Origin: Lunularia cruciata | Lineage: Eukaryota; Streptophyta; Marchantiopsida; Lunulariales; Lunulariaceae | Reading direction: 5' to 3' | Length of the DNA: 64,000 bases | NCBI GenBank assembly: GCA_948567375.1 | Contig: OX419758.1 | Coordinates: 50,349,001-50,413,000 of the forward strand | Part shown: positions 48,601-60,810 of the stretch, in pieces | Layout of the letters: the number at the start of each line of letters is the position of its first letter | How positions within the stretch are numbered: the stretch's first letter is position 1 | The notes under the pieces: generated by a model | Told to the model about the DNA's origin: nothing | Databases searched by the model: none | Seen by the model: the letters and a program-made list of their open reading frames with translations, nothing else | Translations under genes and position numbers: made by a program

Positions 48601-48790
48601 ACATCCGCACGGTGGGGGCGTGCTTTATTCATCTACCTTGGACTGCTTCTGGAAAACATTTCGAGCTGAGGGTCCCAGGGGTTTGTACAAAGGTTTTATT
48701 CCTGTCTGGTTGCGTATTGGACCTCATACTATCATTAGTCTCTTCTGCTTCGAGGAATTCAGGTCAATGCTTGGTATTAGACCCTTGTAA
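45683..48790 (+). CDS. Mitochondrial substrate carrier (SLC25 family), UCP/DIC-like (ucpB type)
   Basis: Six coding exons, all with GT..AG introns and matching phases: 45683-45749, 46645-46814, 47249-47410, 47573-47723, 48162-48438 and 48583-48790, giving 344 residues. An in-frame ATG at 45578 would add 35 Arg/Glu-rich residues but lies in GA-rich, leader-like sequence. The three carrier repeats have signatures NPVNVVKVRMQ (61-71), NPTDVVMVRMQ (164-174) and APVDLMRTR (268-276); the C-terminus ends GIRPL. Overall it resembles plant carriers labelled ucpB or dicarboxylate-carrier-like, which exchange small anions across the inner mitochondrial membrane; the actual substrate cannot be read. Odd: the first signature has Asn64 for the acid and the second has Met170 for the base. 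Exon 1 is the least certain part; it is supported by phase agreement and splice sites only. Confidence 0.85.
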
Positions 48791-50635
48791 TCTCAGCTAG
48801 AAAATGTCTTCAAGTTCATTCTGTCAAATTAACCCATCTAACTGGGTCTGCTGGAGAAGGAAGATACAAGAGCACCTGGTGCTTCAAGAATTAGTCGATT
48901 TTCGGTAATCTGTATGGAAGCTCCGATCTGGCTCTATACAAGTGACTACGAGCAGTGCTGGTTTTGCCCAATAATTCTGCATGCCACGTATCCTTTCCTA
49001 GACTAGGAACTGTATCTTAATGTACATATTCTTCTATTCCAATCCCAGGAATTCAAAGAGCCAGTCTAAAGGCACTGAAGTCTTTTATAGGTAGAAGATG
49101 AAAACCTCACCAGCAGATATCACGAGCAGACATCTGTCATTGTAGAGAAGATTGAGCAATAATATTTTAGGGCCTTGACAGCAAGTGGCTTGGCCGCAGC
49201 TGGAAGTTATCATTTAGAAAGAATCCAATAATGTCAAATTACAGAAACATCAAATTTTGTTTCAATAAATGAATTCTGTTCAACTATTTTTTTCTTGATA
49301 TCTCTTCACTTGGTTTGATGGTGCCCTGATATTGCTGATTTGTTTGGCACGTCTCTTCTTAAGAATAATATGTACTGATGACGAGTCTTATGAGGACGTG
49401 TTTAAAACCTCCTGTGAATTTCCTACTTCATTATGTTTGCAAATAGAGTCAGAAATTAAGTACTGTACAGTCAGAACTTAGAACATGAAACTAGTCTCTC
49501 CCATCCATATATGTTTGTTGGTGATGATGCCATTCGCAACCGTACACCAATTTTTTCACAAGGATCAGCAAACTTAATGGATAATCCTTGTGTCTTTTGC
49601 TGTAAAACAATTTTGTAGGTCGTCTTCGCGTAGTTCAAGAATTGGAATCCGTCATTCAATACTCACCGTTCATTGATTACTAGAGGAATATAGGACTTTA
49701 AATAAAAAGGTGGTACAATGTATTCCGTTCTAGGTGTATAAGTAATACAAATTCACCATCGAAATCATCATTAATTTACAGCTTGAGGAGAGTACACTTT
49801 CTCCAAATCAAATCTATAGTTGTAGTTCGAAATTTGCAGAAGTCACATATGTAAGCAGGAGTAGTATGGATCGAAATTCAAGTTACATTTGCAGTGCAAG
49901 ATTTTCGTGTTTCTATTCTTTCCAGCAAGACTAGGCACAGTGAATATTATCGACATTGACATGAAAGATAAGTTTCAGTTTCTTTCCTGGTATAACACTG
50001 GTCTGCTTTACTTCTGTGAACCAAACTTACAAACTCTCTTGAAACCGGCCTTATCGAAATTCTCCGACCCGGGGATTGCCAGACTGGTCAACGGCCTTTC
50101 ACGACAGGGCAAAGGGAACTTTCTGACAGGGTGGTTCCATTTCCCTTCTACACAAACTCTCGTACGGAAGTTACTTTTACTAAGTGCTTCAAAGATTCAA
50201 ATTTCCCAAACGAAGGTACCCAAAATGTAAGTGTCTTTTGCTAAGTGCCAATAAATATTCACGTTTCTAAACTAGCAAAACCCAAACTTCAAGAGACTGT
50301 GAACATGTAGAGGGGAAATCCAAATTATGAGCTCACAAGAAACGAATTCGGAAAGTATGCAGAGTAGACTCATCAACAATCATCAATTGTAGATTCCTCA
50401 ACTCATGGAACTGGAATGGAACTTTAGACAGTTCATTTATTAAGAAACTCTTTGGAACCTTGCTTTGGATCCGAACTCAACAGTAACTCGATCATGCCGA
50501 GTGCATAGAATAAAACATCAATAAGCTCGAACTCGAACACTGGTTATGAGCCTTTCGTTTGATTGACAAAATTGAAGGATGGAAGAAATGAACAAATCAA
50601 TCGTGGCACTCAGACTTTCGTCACCATCATCAAAA
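48791..50635. other. Convergent intergenic region between two carrier genes
   Basis: Holds the 3' flanks of both genes. AATAAA at about 49264 (+) and TTTATT at about 50434 (AATAAA on the minus strand, about 200 bases past the ADP/ATP carrier stop) are candidate polyadenylation signals. A plus-strand frame of 113 codons at 49889-50230 has no domain. Confidence 0.45.
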
Positions 50636-52306
50636 TTAACCGCCACCGCCGGAGTAGGCCTTGCCCAAAAATAAGATCTGAAGCTGATCGTAACCTGAGA
50701 GTACTCCAGCTCCAGCCACAGCACGAAGAATGTTTGCACCAGCACCCTTGAATAGTGACTTGGTACCCTCCTTGGCGACGATGACTCTGAAAGCTTGGAG
50801 AGAGCTCGTGTACTTGGTGGCCTCTCCAGAGGTCATCATCATCCTACGTCGGACTGTATCTATAGGGTATGACGCAAGACCTGCACCGATGGTGATTCCC
50901 CATCCAAGCATGAAACTGGCGAGGAAGTTGCCCTGCAAGAAATAAGAAAATAGAGTGATTAACTTTGAAGCTGAGTTACCGTAAGTACATGGAAATTTCA
51001 GTGTCTGCTCTGATTCGCTAGTTTTTCTCATAAGGATGACATATGGTTCCTACTTTGCCGTCTCAAGCATTCAAGACACTAGAAGCGAATCAGATTTGCA
51101 CGATGAGGATCTTATTTTTCCACAATCGGTTAAGATTTTCTTGAATCTGCAGTTCCTTTGTATGGGCAAGCTTCTCGGGAAATGGTATCACAGAATTCAA
51201 TTCCAAATGTCGGTGATGCAATTGGGTGTTTAAAAGGAGAGAAATTATACGGCACTTACCTCGAGGTTTCCTGTTAGTAGTACTGGCTTCAAGGAGTCGT
51301 AGATTCCGAAGTATAGACCCCGGTAGACAACAATGCCCACACAGGAAATGTTGAACCCTCGGTAAAGTCCAGCAATACCGTCACTGGCCAAAGTCTTCCT
51401 GTACACGTCGAGGAGACCATTGAACTGGCGCTCGCCTCCTCCCTTTTTGGCAGACTTGGAGTCGTTGGCCAGACGAGTACGAGCATAGTCCAGAGAGTAA
51501 ACAAACAACAGAGACGAAGCTCCAGCTGCACCTCCAGACGCCAAATTTCCAGCGAACCACACCCAGTAACCGTCCTTGTCCTTCTTGTATCCGAAAAGCT
51601 TCTTGAAGTAATCCTTGAAGGCAAAGTTCAGAGCCTGAGGGGAAGAAGATCCATACACCCACGATTAGCCAATGGCAAAGATACTGATCCACATAAGCAG
51701 AGAAGGATTTTGGATTTCGATTTAGCTCGTGGAAAGGTCGAATTGAGGACATTCATGTACTGAAGTAAAGGACCGTTTGAGAGTCCAGTTCATTTGGCAG
51801 AAGGATGATTGAATGTTTACCTGAGTAGGGAAATAACGAAGAACGTTGGCGAGATTTCCACGCCACAAGGATACCACTCCCTCATCCTTGATGGTTCGGC
51901 TGAAGCACTCGCCAATGCCCTTGTAGGGCTCTGCAAGACGACCAGACTTGAGCATTTCATCCTGGTTCTGAATGAGAAGCTTTACTCGCTCAATGGGAGC
52001 CGCAGCGGTTTTGGATACAGCGGCAGACACTCCTCCCATGAGAAAATCCACCATGAAGCCCTGCAGTCCTTTCTCTGCTGGTGCTGGAACGAAGACTCTG
52101 GATGCCCCGGAGGATACCATGCTAGGTCCATGGCTCAAGTCAATTGGGCAGAGCGGGTTGTAGACCGACGAAGGACGGTAGCAGGGGATTCCGAAGCTCA
52201 ACTTCTGAACTGGGGAGACGGGTGATCTGCTTGGCACGATCCTGGATCCGAGGTAGGTCTGCCCAGAGAATTTCTGGGCAAACGTTGGAAATTGCTGTCT
52301 ATCCAT
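50636..52306 (-). CDS. AAC: ADP/ATP carrier (adenine nucleotide translocator), mitochondrial
   Basis: Exchanges matrix ATP for cytosolic ADP across the inner mitochondrial membrane. Three coding exons on the minus strand, 52306-51821, 51634-51260 and 50932-50636, all in phase 0 with GT..AG borders, give 385 residues, the length usual for plant forms. The first 80 or so residues form a Ser/Pro-rich N-terminal extension as in other plant ADP/ATP carriers. Six-helix carrier repeats follow, with intact signatures PIERVK (104-109), SLDYAR (209-214) and YPIDTVR (309-315). The nucleotide-translocator hallmark RRRMMM is at 315-320. All matrix salt-bridge residues are present, unlike the neighbouring carrier. 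The ATG is preceded by a 5' UTR intron. Confidence 0.95.
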
Positions 52307-52979
52307 TTTAGATCGCTACTACAGCACCCGAAACATGACGCCAGCAACCATTCATGTAAGAGACTGAAGATATAAGGGACTGAACAGTCAACTGAGCATT
52401 TAGAATTTGAAAGTGGGTCAGGAACTGGATTTCAATGTTGAAATGCATAAACTGGAAGGCACTGGGGAATAGATCCTTAATCTGGGATTAGGATGGGCAA
52501 GCTAAACTTGAAGGACTCATGGACACTTAAGAAGATACTTAAGAAGACTTTGTTGCAAGATATCTGATCATTCAGACTTTCCCAGATACAGTGAAATTCA
52601 ATCCGTTGAAAGCAGTAAATGGAGATCTACAGAGCACCAAATTCAGTTGACAAAATGCAAGAATAAATTGGTTACTCAGTCCAACCCTGACAAATGCAAC
52701 ATCCTTCTTCTCAATGTTCTCTACTCCATTCTAACTTTTCTGAAAGGCTCCGCTAGATTCACCTCATCTCTATGGAAATAATAAATCTAGACTGGTGCTG
52801 CTTACGTTCCCGTGCCTACCCTCGATGGAAACACAATTCGCAGACAGCTCGATCTGAACCTTGGGACGATCTACGTGCTAAATAAACTATGGAGAAACGT
52901 GTTCAATTCAGTACGCAATGGATCGATTACCGTCGTTGAAATTAACCATGAAGACTGATCGGTTGGTGTTACGCTTACC
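52307..52979 (-). other. 5' UTR intron of the ADP/ATP carrier gene
   Basis: The minus strand has a strong donor TTTCGTAG|GTAAGC (exon end at 52979) and an acceptor GTAGTAG ending at 52316, nine bases before the ATG. This gives a leader intron of 663 bp. Leader introns near the start codon are common in highly expressed plant housekeeping genes. Confidence 0.6.
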
Positions 52980-53084
52980 TACGAAAGCTCAAATTGCTGA
53001 CCGCTTAGTGCGGAGTATAGGCTCAAAGCAGACGGCCCATCACCGAGGTGCTTCCCTCCCTTGGGGTATGAGCAAAAGCAGAAG

Positions 53085-53093
53085 TATATAAAG
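53085..53093 (-). promoter_or_regulatory. TATA box region of the ADP/ATP carrier gene
   Basis: The minus strand reads CTTTATATA about 106 bases upstream of the leader donor site. A GGCCC motif lies about 30 bp further upstream (near 53122), similar to site II-type elements of genes for mitochondrial proteins. The plus strand reads a textbook TATATAAAG, so transcription the other way cannot be excluded. Confidence 0.5.
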
Positions 53094-56000
53094 GAAAAAG
53101 GCCTCAACGCTCCACCTTCGGGCCGGAGGAGGAGTAGGAGGAAAGGTGAGGAAGCTGAGCAGAAGCAGGCCTTCTCCTCCCATGTCTCAAGCTCCTTTTT
53201 GTCAGCCCTGTAACTTCGCATTGCATACAAGGGGCACTATCTACAGGAATAACAGGTTGGGTTACCGCCTCAAGGGTTTGTACAAAGGTTCACTTAACAC
53301 AAACCTAAGCTACATCGAGGAGAGGGAAGGCGACATATCTTTGCTCGATGGATCGTTGGTTACAGCCAGGTTCTGACCACATCTTGCAGCCTCATTAATA
53401 ACCACTGTATAGTTGAACGTTAGCTTCACATAGTGGACACCCCTTTGCAAGAGCAAGCTCGCTGTACTGCACCTAGTCATATATGGTACTTATGTCTCAA
53501 ATTGTTTTGGTTCTTAATGCAGTGGTGTATGAGATTGCATGGAGACATTCAGATCTAATTCGCACCATTGAGCGTGGATTGACACCTCAGTTTCCTGAAA
53601 ATTTTTGAGCACCTTCTTGCCTATCGGAGCCCGATCTTCCTAATCTTGCGACCACTGCTTATGGTCTCCTACTTCTGTTAACAATCTAAATCTGTCAGTT
53701 TGCAGCAAAATAATGTGGAAGTTTAAGAAGAAACGTGCTGCTCTGCTTAGGAGAGAGTATGCAGACAGTCAAACGAAAATTTTGTGCAAGGTTTCGAGTA
53801 ACTCGATTCAGAGTTATCGTTCACTGTCCTTTGTCGCCTTTTGGAAGAGTCAACATATGCATTTTGACAGTGTTATGCAATCAAGCCTCAGATTTGGGGG
53901 CAATTCCTCAGATATAATATACAGATCTTTCGACTCATTCCAATCAAGGACCCAGTCTGTTCTCGTCAAAATCACGGGAACCGGCTCAGATATTTTTCAA
54001 TTGCAGTTCTGTGCTCATGTGTAGTCTTCAGGAAAATATGGCATAAACATGAAGAATTTCAAAGGTTGTCAACTTGACAACGATATTTTCAGATGTTATA
54101 TAGAATTCGGTATTTTCTCAAAGTGCGCAACCGGAGATCTCAGGTTATTTCTCAATTCACGTGAAGGCGTACATGCACATTGCGAATTCGAGGCCAGCTA
54201 CTCCTGACTGAATTGGCCAGACCTTCTGGAGCTTAGTGTTTGAACTGAGTAGCTGACAGATTGGACCGCCGCAAGTGATGTTCACATTTCATCTGTCGAT
54301 CTATATAACATCTGACAGAGATCTGTTCCCTTACATACGGACAATCTTGAACGTCCAGTCCAACGCGCGTAAGTTGTCAGTCCTACAGTTCTTGAAAATA
54401 CTCTCTGAGGGAACACTCATATGGAAGTTCTTCTAACACCAGATGTGAGATATAAGTTTGGTGTACATCGCACCTTGTAATGTAAACTTTGCTTTATGCT
54501 TATGCTGAGGAGTTGCTGAGTATCTTCAGCATTTATCATCATCATTCCCTCCGCAGCTGCTTTACGACGTATTAAGGACGATACCTCGCACATCACAGTA
54601 GCAAATTCGATCGAGATATCTGTCAGTAGCCCAAGAGGGGCAGCTGATCAAGTTCACCTAGCCGCCATCTTCAAGTCTGAGCTCTGGATGGGGTTTACAA
54701 CGGCCAAATCTCCGTCGATGTTCGGTGGGAATGGAAGACTTGCCCTACCATTTGCCTATAAATTCCCGTTACAATACTAGAGAAATTTGTCTCCGATTTC
54801 TGAATTGCCCATCAGCCATAAACTCTAATCGTTCTCGTAAAATGTATTACTGTAGTTTTTACCTCACGCTCATCACAAGTTTCATTGTAGCCTTGATAGA
54901 GCTATACTGACACTATTTCTTGGTACTTGGTAGTTCCAGATTCTTCAGCTTGAAATATGTCACTAACTACGCTGGACGATGTACAGAAACTAAATAGTAA
55001 GTAGCCTATGAGAGGCTCCAAGGCTTTACCGATGGAGATCCACTGCTCTTAGAGAAGTTACCATCTACAAGACGAAGGTGGGTGATGTCGAGATTCGCGT
55101 CAATAATCAGGTGGAAGAATCTTTCGGAACGATGTTTGACTCTACTGTGTCGGACGCTATGGAGGCCAGAATTACCCAGGATTTCTGGAAGCTGAGACGT
55201 GCAAAGGTGCTCCGCATATATGAAATTTAAGTTGTTAAAATTTTTCTTGCTTGCTGTATATCTCCACAGTGAGTGTCTTTTGCTAAAGTGCTCCAGCTAG
55301 AGTCCACTGTATTGCGGAGTTACTGTCTAACTGAACTTTGTTTAGCGAGACTTGCTGGGACTTGAGATCCACTGATGTTTAAGCTGCTTCTGCATCCTGA
55401 TTGGATCATTTGATTGATGAGCTTGTGCATTAAGCAGGTTACGTATTGCTGAGTCCGGAAGGTACAGGGCGAGGTCTTTTATAGACGAGAACGGAAAGAT
55501 TCCCTGAACATGAGCGCCGGGTTCACTGCCCTACGCACTGGGATGAGACAAACATGGAGCACGAAGAAGAGAGGAAAATGGGCGGTATGCTAGCATTGAG
55601 TGTTGCGGTAGGTCTCGACTACTTCCTAGAGAGGACAGAGGTGCTGCTTGCATAGGAGCAGTGTGCTGATTGGACTTCGATAGTCGCTGTCTGCTCCAAG
55701 ACATTGGTTTAATTATGATGGTTGGTGAACAGGAGTTACGGGATTGATTATCAATTCTTTGTTTCGGCGGAGGAGAAACATGTAGAAATAGATTTTCTAC
55801 ATTAGTGATATCGTCGAGACAAAATCTGTCTCTGCATCAGAACTTCAATCGGATGTGATGCTCTCTTGACAGCGTTCTTCTACTCCGTTGCTTTGCTAAA
55901 GCCTAGACCGGCACAGGCAATGACTGTTGTTGCATTCACGAATCCGTAGGGATCCCTCCACGAGCACAACAGTTCCGAGGAGGTTATTCCAACTGCATTG

Positions 56001-56511
56001 TGATTATTCATACTTTTTGTCAAGTCAAATGGGTAAAAGTTTCTTCAAAAGTAATCAATACCTCTCAGCCCGGCACTTGTAATAGATGAAATCCCAACGA
56101 GTAGTCGAATGCAAATGATTCGGCAATGCTACTTCAACGTCAAGTACGAAACAAGAAGCTTAGAACAAACTTGCAATGTGTTGAAGGAGAGGAGACCTTA
56201 TCTAAGTACTCTCTTCTCTCGTACGGTTTCAACGGGAGCTGCAGCGGGTGCTGGCACAGGGCTCTCAGGACTAAGTCCTGCGAGAAAATGAATTTGTATC
56301 ACTAACGCTGTTGTTGCTGCCTCTATGTGGCGATTGTAGTTTAGGTTCGTCTCGTCGGCACTCGGTAAAAGATACTGTGAATACTTCCATGTTGCAGTCC
56401 AAATTCTACTGTACATCTATCAGAATTCCGATGAATATACATAAGCTGTTGAGTGATTACTCAAGTCCTAGTCGGAATGAATGACTCCTGATGATATTAC
56501 AGTTAGAAGGG

Positions 56512-56582
56512 TGAAAAAGGCGAACACGTAGAACACACGTAGGAGAGGAAGACCCCATCAAGTCTGTACAAGGGAGAAACAA
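56512..56582. repeat. Short dispersed repeat, copy 3
   Basis: AAAAAGGCGAACACGTAGAA, then GAGGAAGACCCCATCAAGTC and TGTACAAGGGAGAAAC; related to 43619-43684 and 44002-44071. Confidence 0.65.
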
Positions 56583-56639
56583 AAGAGCTAAAAATGGTTT
56601 AACCCAATAGTATCGATATGAGAAACCTGCCGTATCGCT

Positions 56640-56727
56640 ATCCGAGCTATACAAGACAGGTCTATCCGAGACAGGACAAGGCTATATCCGACAAGGCTAC
56701 AGGACAAGGCTGTATCCGAGACAGGTT
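56640..56727. repeat. Cluster of short ATCCGAGACAGGACAAGGC-like repeats
   Basis: Variants of TATCCGAGACAGG and ACAAGGCTATATCCG occur four to five times over about 85 bp, partly overlapping. Confidence 0.75.
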
Positions 56728-57360
56728 CGTAGCCGGATGAAAAGCCCAAAAAGAATCAGATTTCTGATGTTCTCGTTGCATGTAAATGAAGTGTTTCGAT
56801 AAGGATTTTTAGCTGGAGAACTTATAGCATTTTATGGGTATGGATGGATTCATCACTGGGATGTAGACAGAATGAATTCATAGAATTATTCATGGAGTTT
56901 TCCCATTGAGCTAGATCAATTAACTGAAAGAATCCTAAATTTCAAAAAAAAGAAAAAATTTGAGTGTAAAATTTCCCTGCTAAATTTAACCAATTAATGA
57001 AAAATTCTAAAAATTTGAAGAAAATCTCCATTTAGTAAAACTTGCACGGAAACTACAAGATTCAATAACACAGCAATTACAAACCCCAATGGACATTAAA
57101 GGCAAGGGAATTTGTACACGCACAGTAGGGGTTCCAATTTTATCCTTAGCAAGGACTTCCCAAACACGAGAATACCCATACGAAAAGTTGAGAGATCATT
57201 ATTGAATATTCTGAATATGGTTTGATTTGTGCGTGCATTACTCCTCTAGTCCATTTGTGGGTGTGGTTATACGCTAGGTGTAGCGCTGGTCTATGGTCTA
57301 TATGACAAGGTGTTGTTTTGGAGAAGAAGGATAGTTCCACGAGGTGCACTTAAGGGTATA

Positions 57361-57710
57361 ATGTTTGCAATGGCGCAAAAAAGTGGATACCTTGTTTAAA
57401 AATATAGTTTGCAAAAGGCTCGAGTCAAACAGACTTATATTTAATCAAGGATAATGAGGAGACAATAGTGTTTGCAATAGCACAAGAGAGTAGATAACTC
57501 ACTTGAAGGTATACAACCTTATATTTAATCTAGGAAAAGAGGAGACAATAGTGTTTGCAATAGCACAAGAGAGTAGATACCTCGCTTGAAATAATACAAA
57601 CTTATATTTAATCTAGGAGAAGGAGGAGACAATAGTGTTACTATAGCACATGAGAGTAGATACCTCACTTGAAATTATACTTTGCGGATAACAAGAGTTA
57701 GTGTAGATAA
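57361..57710. repeat. Tandem repeat, about 82-85 bp unit, three to four copies
   Basis: GACAATAGTGTT at 57461, 57543 and 57628, each followed by GCACAAGAGAGTAGATA or a close variant and TATATTTAATC. A more diverged first copy starts near 57361. Confidence 0.8.
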
Positions 57711-58522
57711 TGAGGTGATAGAAGTAAATGAGGTGGTTACGGACCCTATACAAAATATTGTTTCAAAGTGAGTGATTATTCATCCTCTAGATTGAAAGCA
57801 AGCATAGAAACAACAAGCAAAGTCTCTAAGTATAAAGGTATACAACTAAGTTCATCTATTTGTTCTTCCAACTTTGGAGTTATATGAAATAATGGATATT
57901 CTATATTTATTAAATAATTTACAAGAAAATATCATATTAGACTTAAAGGATAATACTTTCAATTTCCTACTTCATAGCATACTTTAGATAGAATGTATCT
58001 ATTTCTCAAAAAATCTCACATTCCTATTTTGCTATATATTTTAGATAGAGTATGTTCATTGTTCCCAAAAGAAGTGTCAATTGATATAATCCATAGGAAA
58101 ATGATCACACTAAGTAATGATTTTTTGGATGCACTACTAATATTCAAATGCTAGCATTTGTATAGCTTAAACATCTTAGACACAATCGTGTAAAATTCTC
58201 ATAAGAAGAATATTGAGACTTAGCTCCATTTAACCTCTTATATTTTTATCTTTGTCCAACTTGATGGGTCTTCCATTCTTATGGTTATCCTATGTGGTTG
58301 CCTTTTCCCTCATTGGCTCATAAGTAAGGTCTTCCAAAGTGCAAAATCACTATTTCTACTTTTTACTTACTCTTTTTACTTTTTTAATATCTTCTTAATT
58401 CCTGCCATTGAAGCAGAATAATCCTCTTTTAGCTTATCGGATGGGGTATATTTGATATGAGCGGCACTAAAAATCCTAAATATCTTGTAACACCAAAAAA
58501 ACTCACTAATCTATCCTCGCTA
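57711..58522. other. AT-rich stretch without genes
   Basis: No recognisable coding sequence; short frames only. Confidence 0.5.
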
Positions 58523-58726
58523 ATTCTAATTGTGTTTAAAGGAAGAACTGAAGATTCAATTATCCTCATTCAGTCATTTCATTCTGCAGAGTCCTACAGC
58601 AAATAAGTTTAACATTTTTTGCAAACTCATTCTAATTGTGTTTAAAGGAAGAATTGAAGATTCAATTATCCTCATTCAGCAGAGTCCTACAGCAAATAGG
58701 TTTAACATTTTTTGCAAAGGGTTTAT
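58523..58726. repeat. 106-bp tandem duplication
   Basis: ATTCTAATTGTGTTTAAAGG begins units at 58523 and 58629; both contain GAAGATTCAATTATCCTCAT and GAGTCCTACAGCAAATA. The second lacks an 8-bp stretch present in the first. Confidence 0.85.
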
Positions 58727-58744
58727 TCAAAGAATACTTTGAGC

Positions 58745-59045
58745 CAAAGAGAATAGTTTGAGCAACAAGCACATGAGCAAAGTCATGCAAATAGTGTTTA
58801 TTATTGTTTAACCGGGAATAGTTTGAGTGAAAGGCATGGGAGGGGTGTCCTTCAGATGTGTTTATTATTGTTTAACATTGAATAGTTTGAGTGATAGGCA
58901 CTCGAGCGGAGTTCTATAGATGTTTTTATTATTGTTTAATATTATCTGCAAAGGGTTTGTTCTTTCTAGAGCATAGTTTGAGCTACAAGTTGGCATGGGA
59001 GCAGAGTCTTGTAGACAGTGTTTAACATTCTATGCAAACGGTTTG
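58745..59045. repeat. Degenerate tandem repeat with AATAGTTTGAG and TTTATTATTGTTTAA motifs
   Basis: Four units of roughly 65-80 bp, each with an ATAGTTTGAG motif, a GCATGGGAG-like motif and TTTATTATTGTTTAA or a shortened form. It shares AACATTTTTTGCAAA with the duplication just upstream. Confidence 0.65.
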
Positions 59046-59519
59046 TTATGTAGCTTTCATTGGGGCTGTTCAATTGGTCTTTCTCTAACAAGACTTGTAG
59101 TATCAGATGATGTATTTTCTCTTTAAACAAGACTGTTGTCTATAAGGCAACCTGGTTTAAAGTACTCATAAAAAGGCCATTTGCTTTTAATATAACCTGC
59201 AAATGATTTGCTCATAACTTCAATTGATGCTGTTCAATTGGTCCTGACTTTGTAGCATCAGATAATATATATTTTTTCTAAGTAGGATCTTGTAGCATTG
59301 AATGATACATTTTTGTTTGTAATGAGACCTTGCAGTTTAAGACCATTGTAAAAAATGCCATTTGTAGTCACTTGAGTTTCCCAATTTCTTGTACGTACTC
59401 TTTTCAACAGTTGCAAAAACAAACAAATGTTAAAAGTACCCAAATGCAAATCATCACTCTAGAGTCTCCTCATCAAGAAGAAATCAAAATATTCTAAATT
59501 CAAACACTTTTCATTGTAG

Positions 59520-60810
59520 GAGAGGATTTTATGTGTCTAATACTCATCGCCAAGGGTGAGGAGGCCGTAAAACATGGTCTCAAACATATGAATCTGCATT
59601 TGAAAACAGATCTTCACCTCTGCATGGTCAGTAATACATCAATTCAATCCAAAATTGAGCAGTCTTTTGATCATTAGTAGGAGGAAAATATTGACTCTTT
59701 CAACCAAGAGCTCATCACCAATCTGATTCAAATAAACATCCCACTCTAGATCATTAGGGATTTAAGGTTTAAGGAGTTCATGGGATGTTGCACAAAGAAA
59801 CCAATCACGTGGAGGACCAACTCTTACAAATATATTGACCACATCTACTTGGCCATCAAGGAATGCACCATGATAATCATCAAGACAAATAAGATGGGAA
59901 TTATGATCAACAAGGCCAATGATTTCTTCAACAATAAGGCCATGGCCACACTTATCTTTCCTCTCACATAGGTGTATCAAAAGCCTCTCATTTGGTCTAT
60001 CATTGTGTAAATTCTAGATGTGATTCTATTCTGACTGTCCAACTGGATCAAGATACAATCCATGAGCTCTTTAGTGGCCGAGTCAAAGACAAGTATTCTA
60101 AATTAGTGTGCCTCATCTAAAACATGGCTCCATACATGAAGAAAGCATAAGAGGACCTCAAGAAAACTTTATTCCCCATGATGCATTGCATCACTTACTT
60201 AGCTCATGCAATGCACAATGTTTGTGAAATAGAACAATTGGGGATGCCTCTTGTTGATCAATTCATTGGGTAATGAAAAACATCTTCTCCAAATTATCTT
60301 ATGAGTGAAACCAATTTAACAACATTGTAAAATGAAACCTTCTTGCTTGGTCCATCATCACAAATTGGAGAACATGGATCAATACCATTGTTGCATATCA
60401 AAAATAGATTCTATCAAGTTGAGTTGGAGTTCATATCCCAAATCCATGATAAATTTATCAACATAATTCATGTTAAACAACTTATCATGAACCAACCTTT
60501 CAATGAGGAGTTGCAATCAGTCCAAAAAGTTAATTTGCTACCAAGATTGTCACCCAACTCAAGAAACAAGGACCGACAATGAAAGAGCAAATCTCTTTGA
60601 TCGACAAGGCAAAGTTAAGTTTGATTGGTATTCATCTTCAATGACTTGAGGATATACTCAACAAGAACCCTGACTACAAATGGTTTGTGGATCAAGTCAA
60701 CAAGAAACTCCTCCCTTCCTTGTGGATTCATGTTCTTCTTGTTAATATAGATGTTGAACAAGCCTTTTCTTGCATGCAAAATCTTGTTGATGATAGTACT
60801 AATTGTTAAC
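59520..60810 (+). pseudogene. hAT-like (DUF659-type) transposase remnant
   Basis: Across several frames the plus strand reads LFSGRVKDKYSKL, then MAPYMKKAxEDLKKTLFPMM and HCITYLAHAMHNVCE (about 60120-60235), then VDQFIG. This order matches the central RNase H-like region of plant hAT-type transposases with a DUF659 module (the C..HALN block). Downstream NPDYKWFVDQVNKKLLPSLW (about 60670-60725) continues the same decayed protein. Many stops; no terminal inverted repeats identified. Confidence 0.6.

Larger units (their letters stand above)
53100..57360. other. Balanced-composition region with no supported gene
   Basis: Several frames of 60-103 codons. The most gene-like is 53713-54024 (+), which starts from an ATG with a basic MWKFKKKRAALLRREYA segment but quickly loses character; it may be part of an exon or chance. 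No domain was recognised elsewhere. Contains a dispersed-repeat copy (56512) and a short repeat cluster (56650). Confidence 0.4.

Noticed and set aside
53713-54024. Basic small protein starting MWKFKKKR, considered as a ribosomal-type protein
   Set aside because: Resemblance is limited to a few basic residues and the rest of the frame has no family features.
57361-59045. CRISPR-like array, because of regular spacing of repeats
   Set aside because: Eukaryotic context, long units without unique spacers, and diverged copies; these are ordinary tandem repeats.
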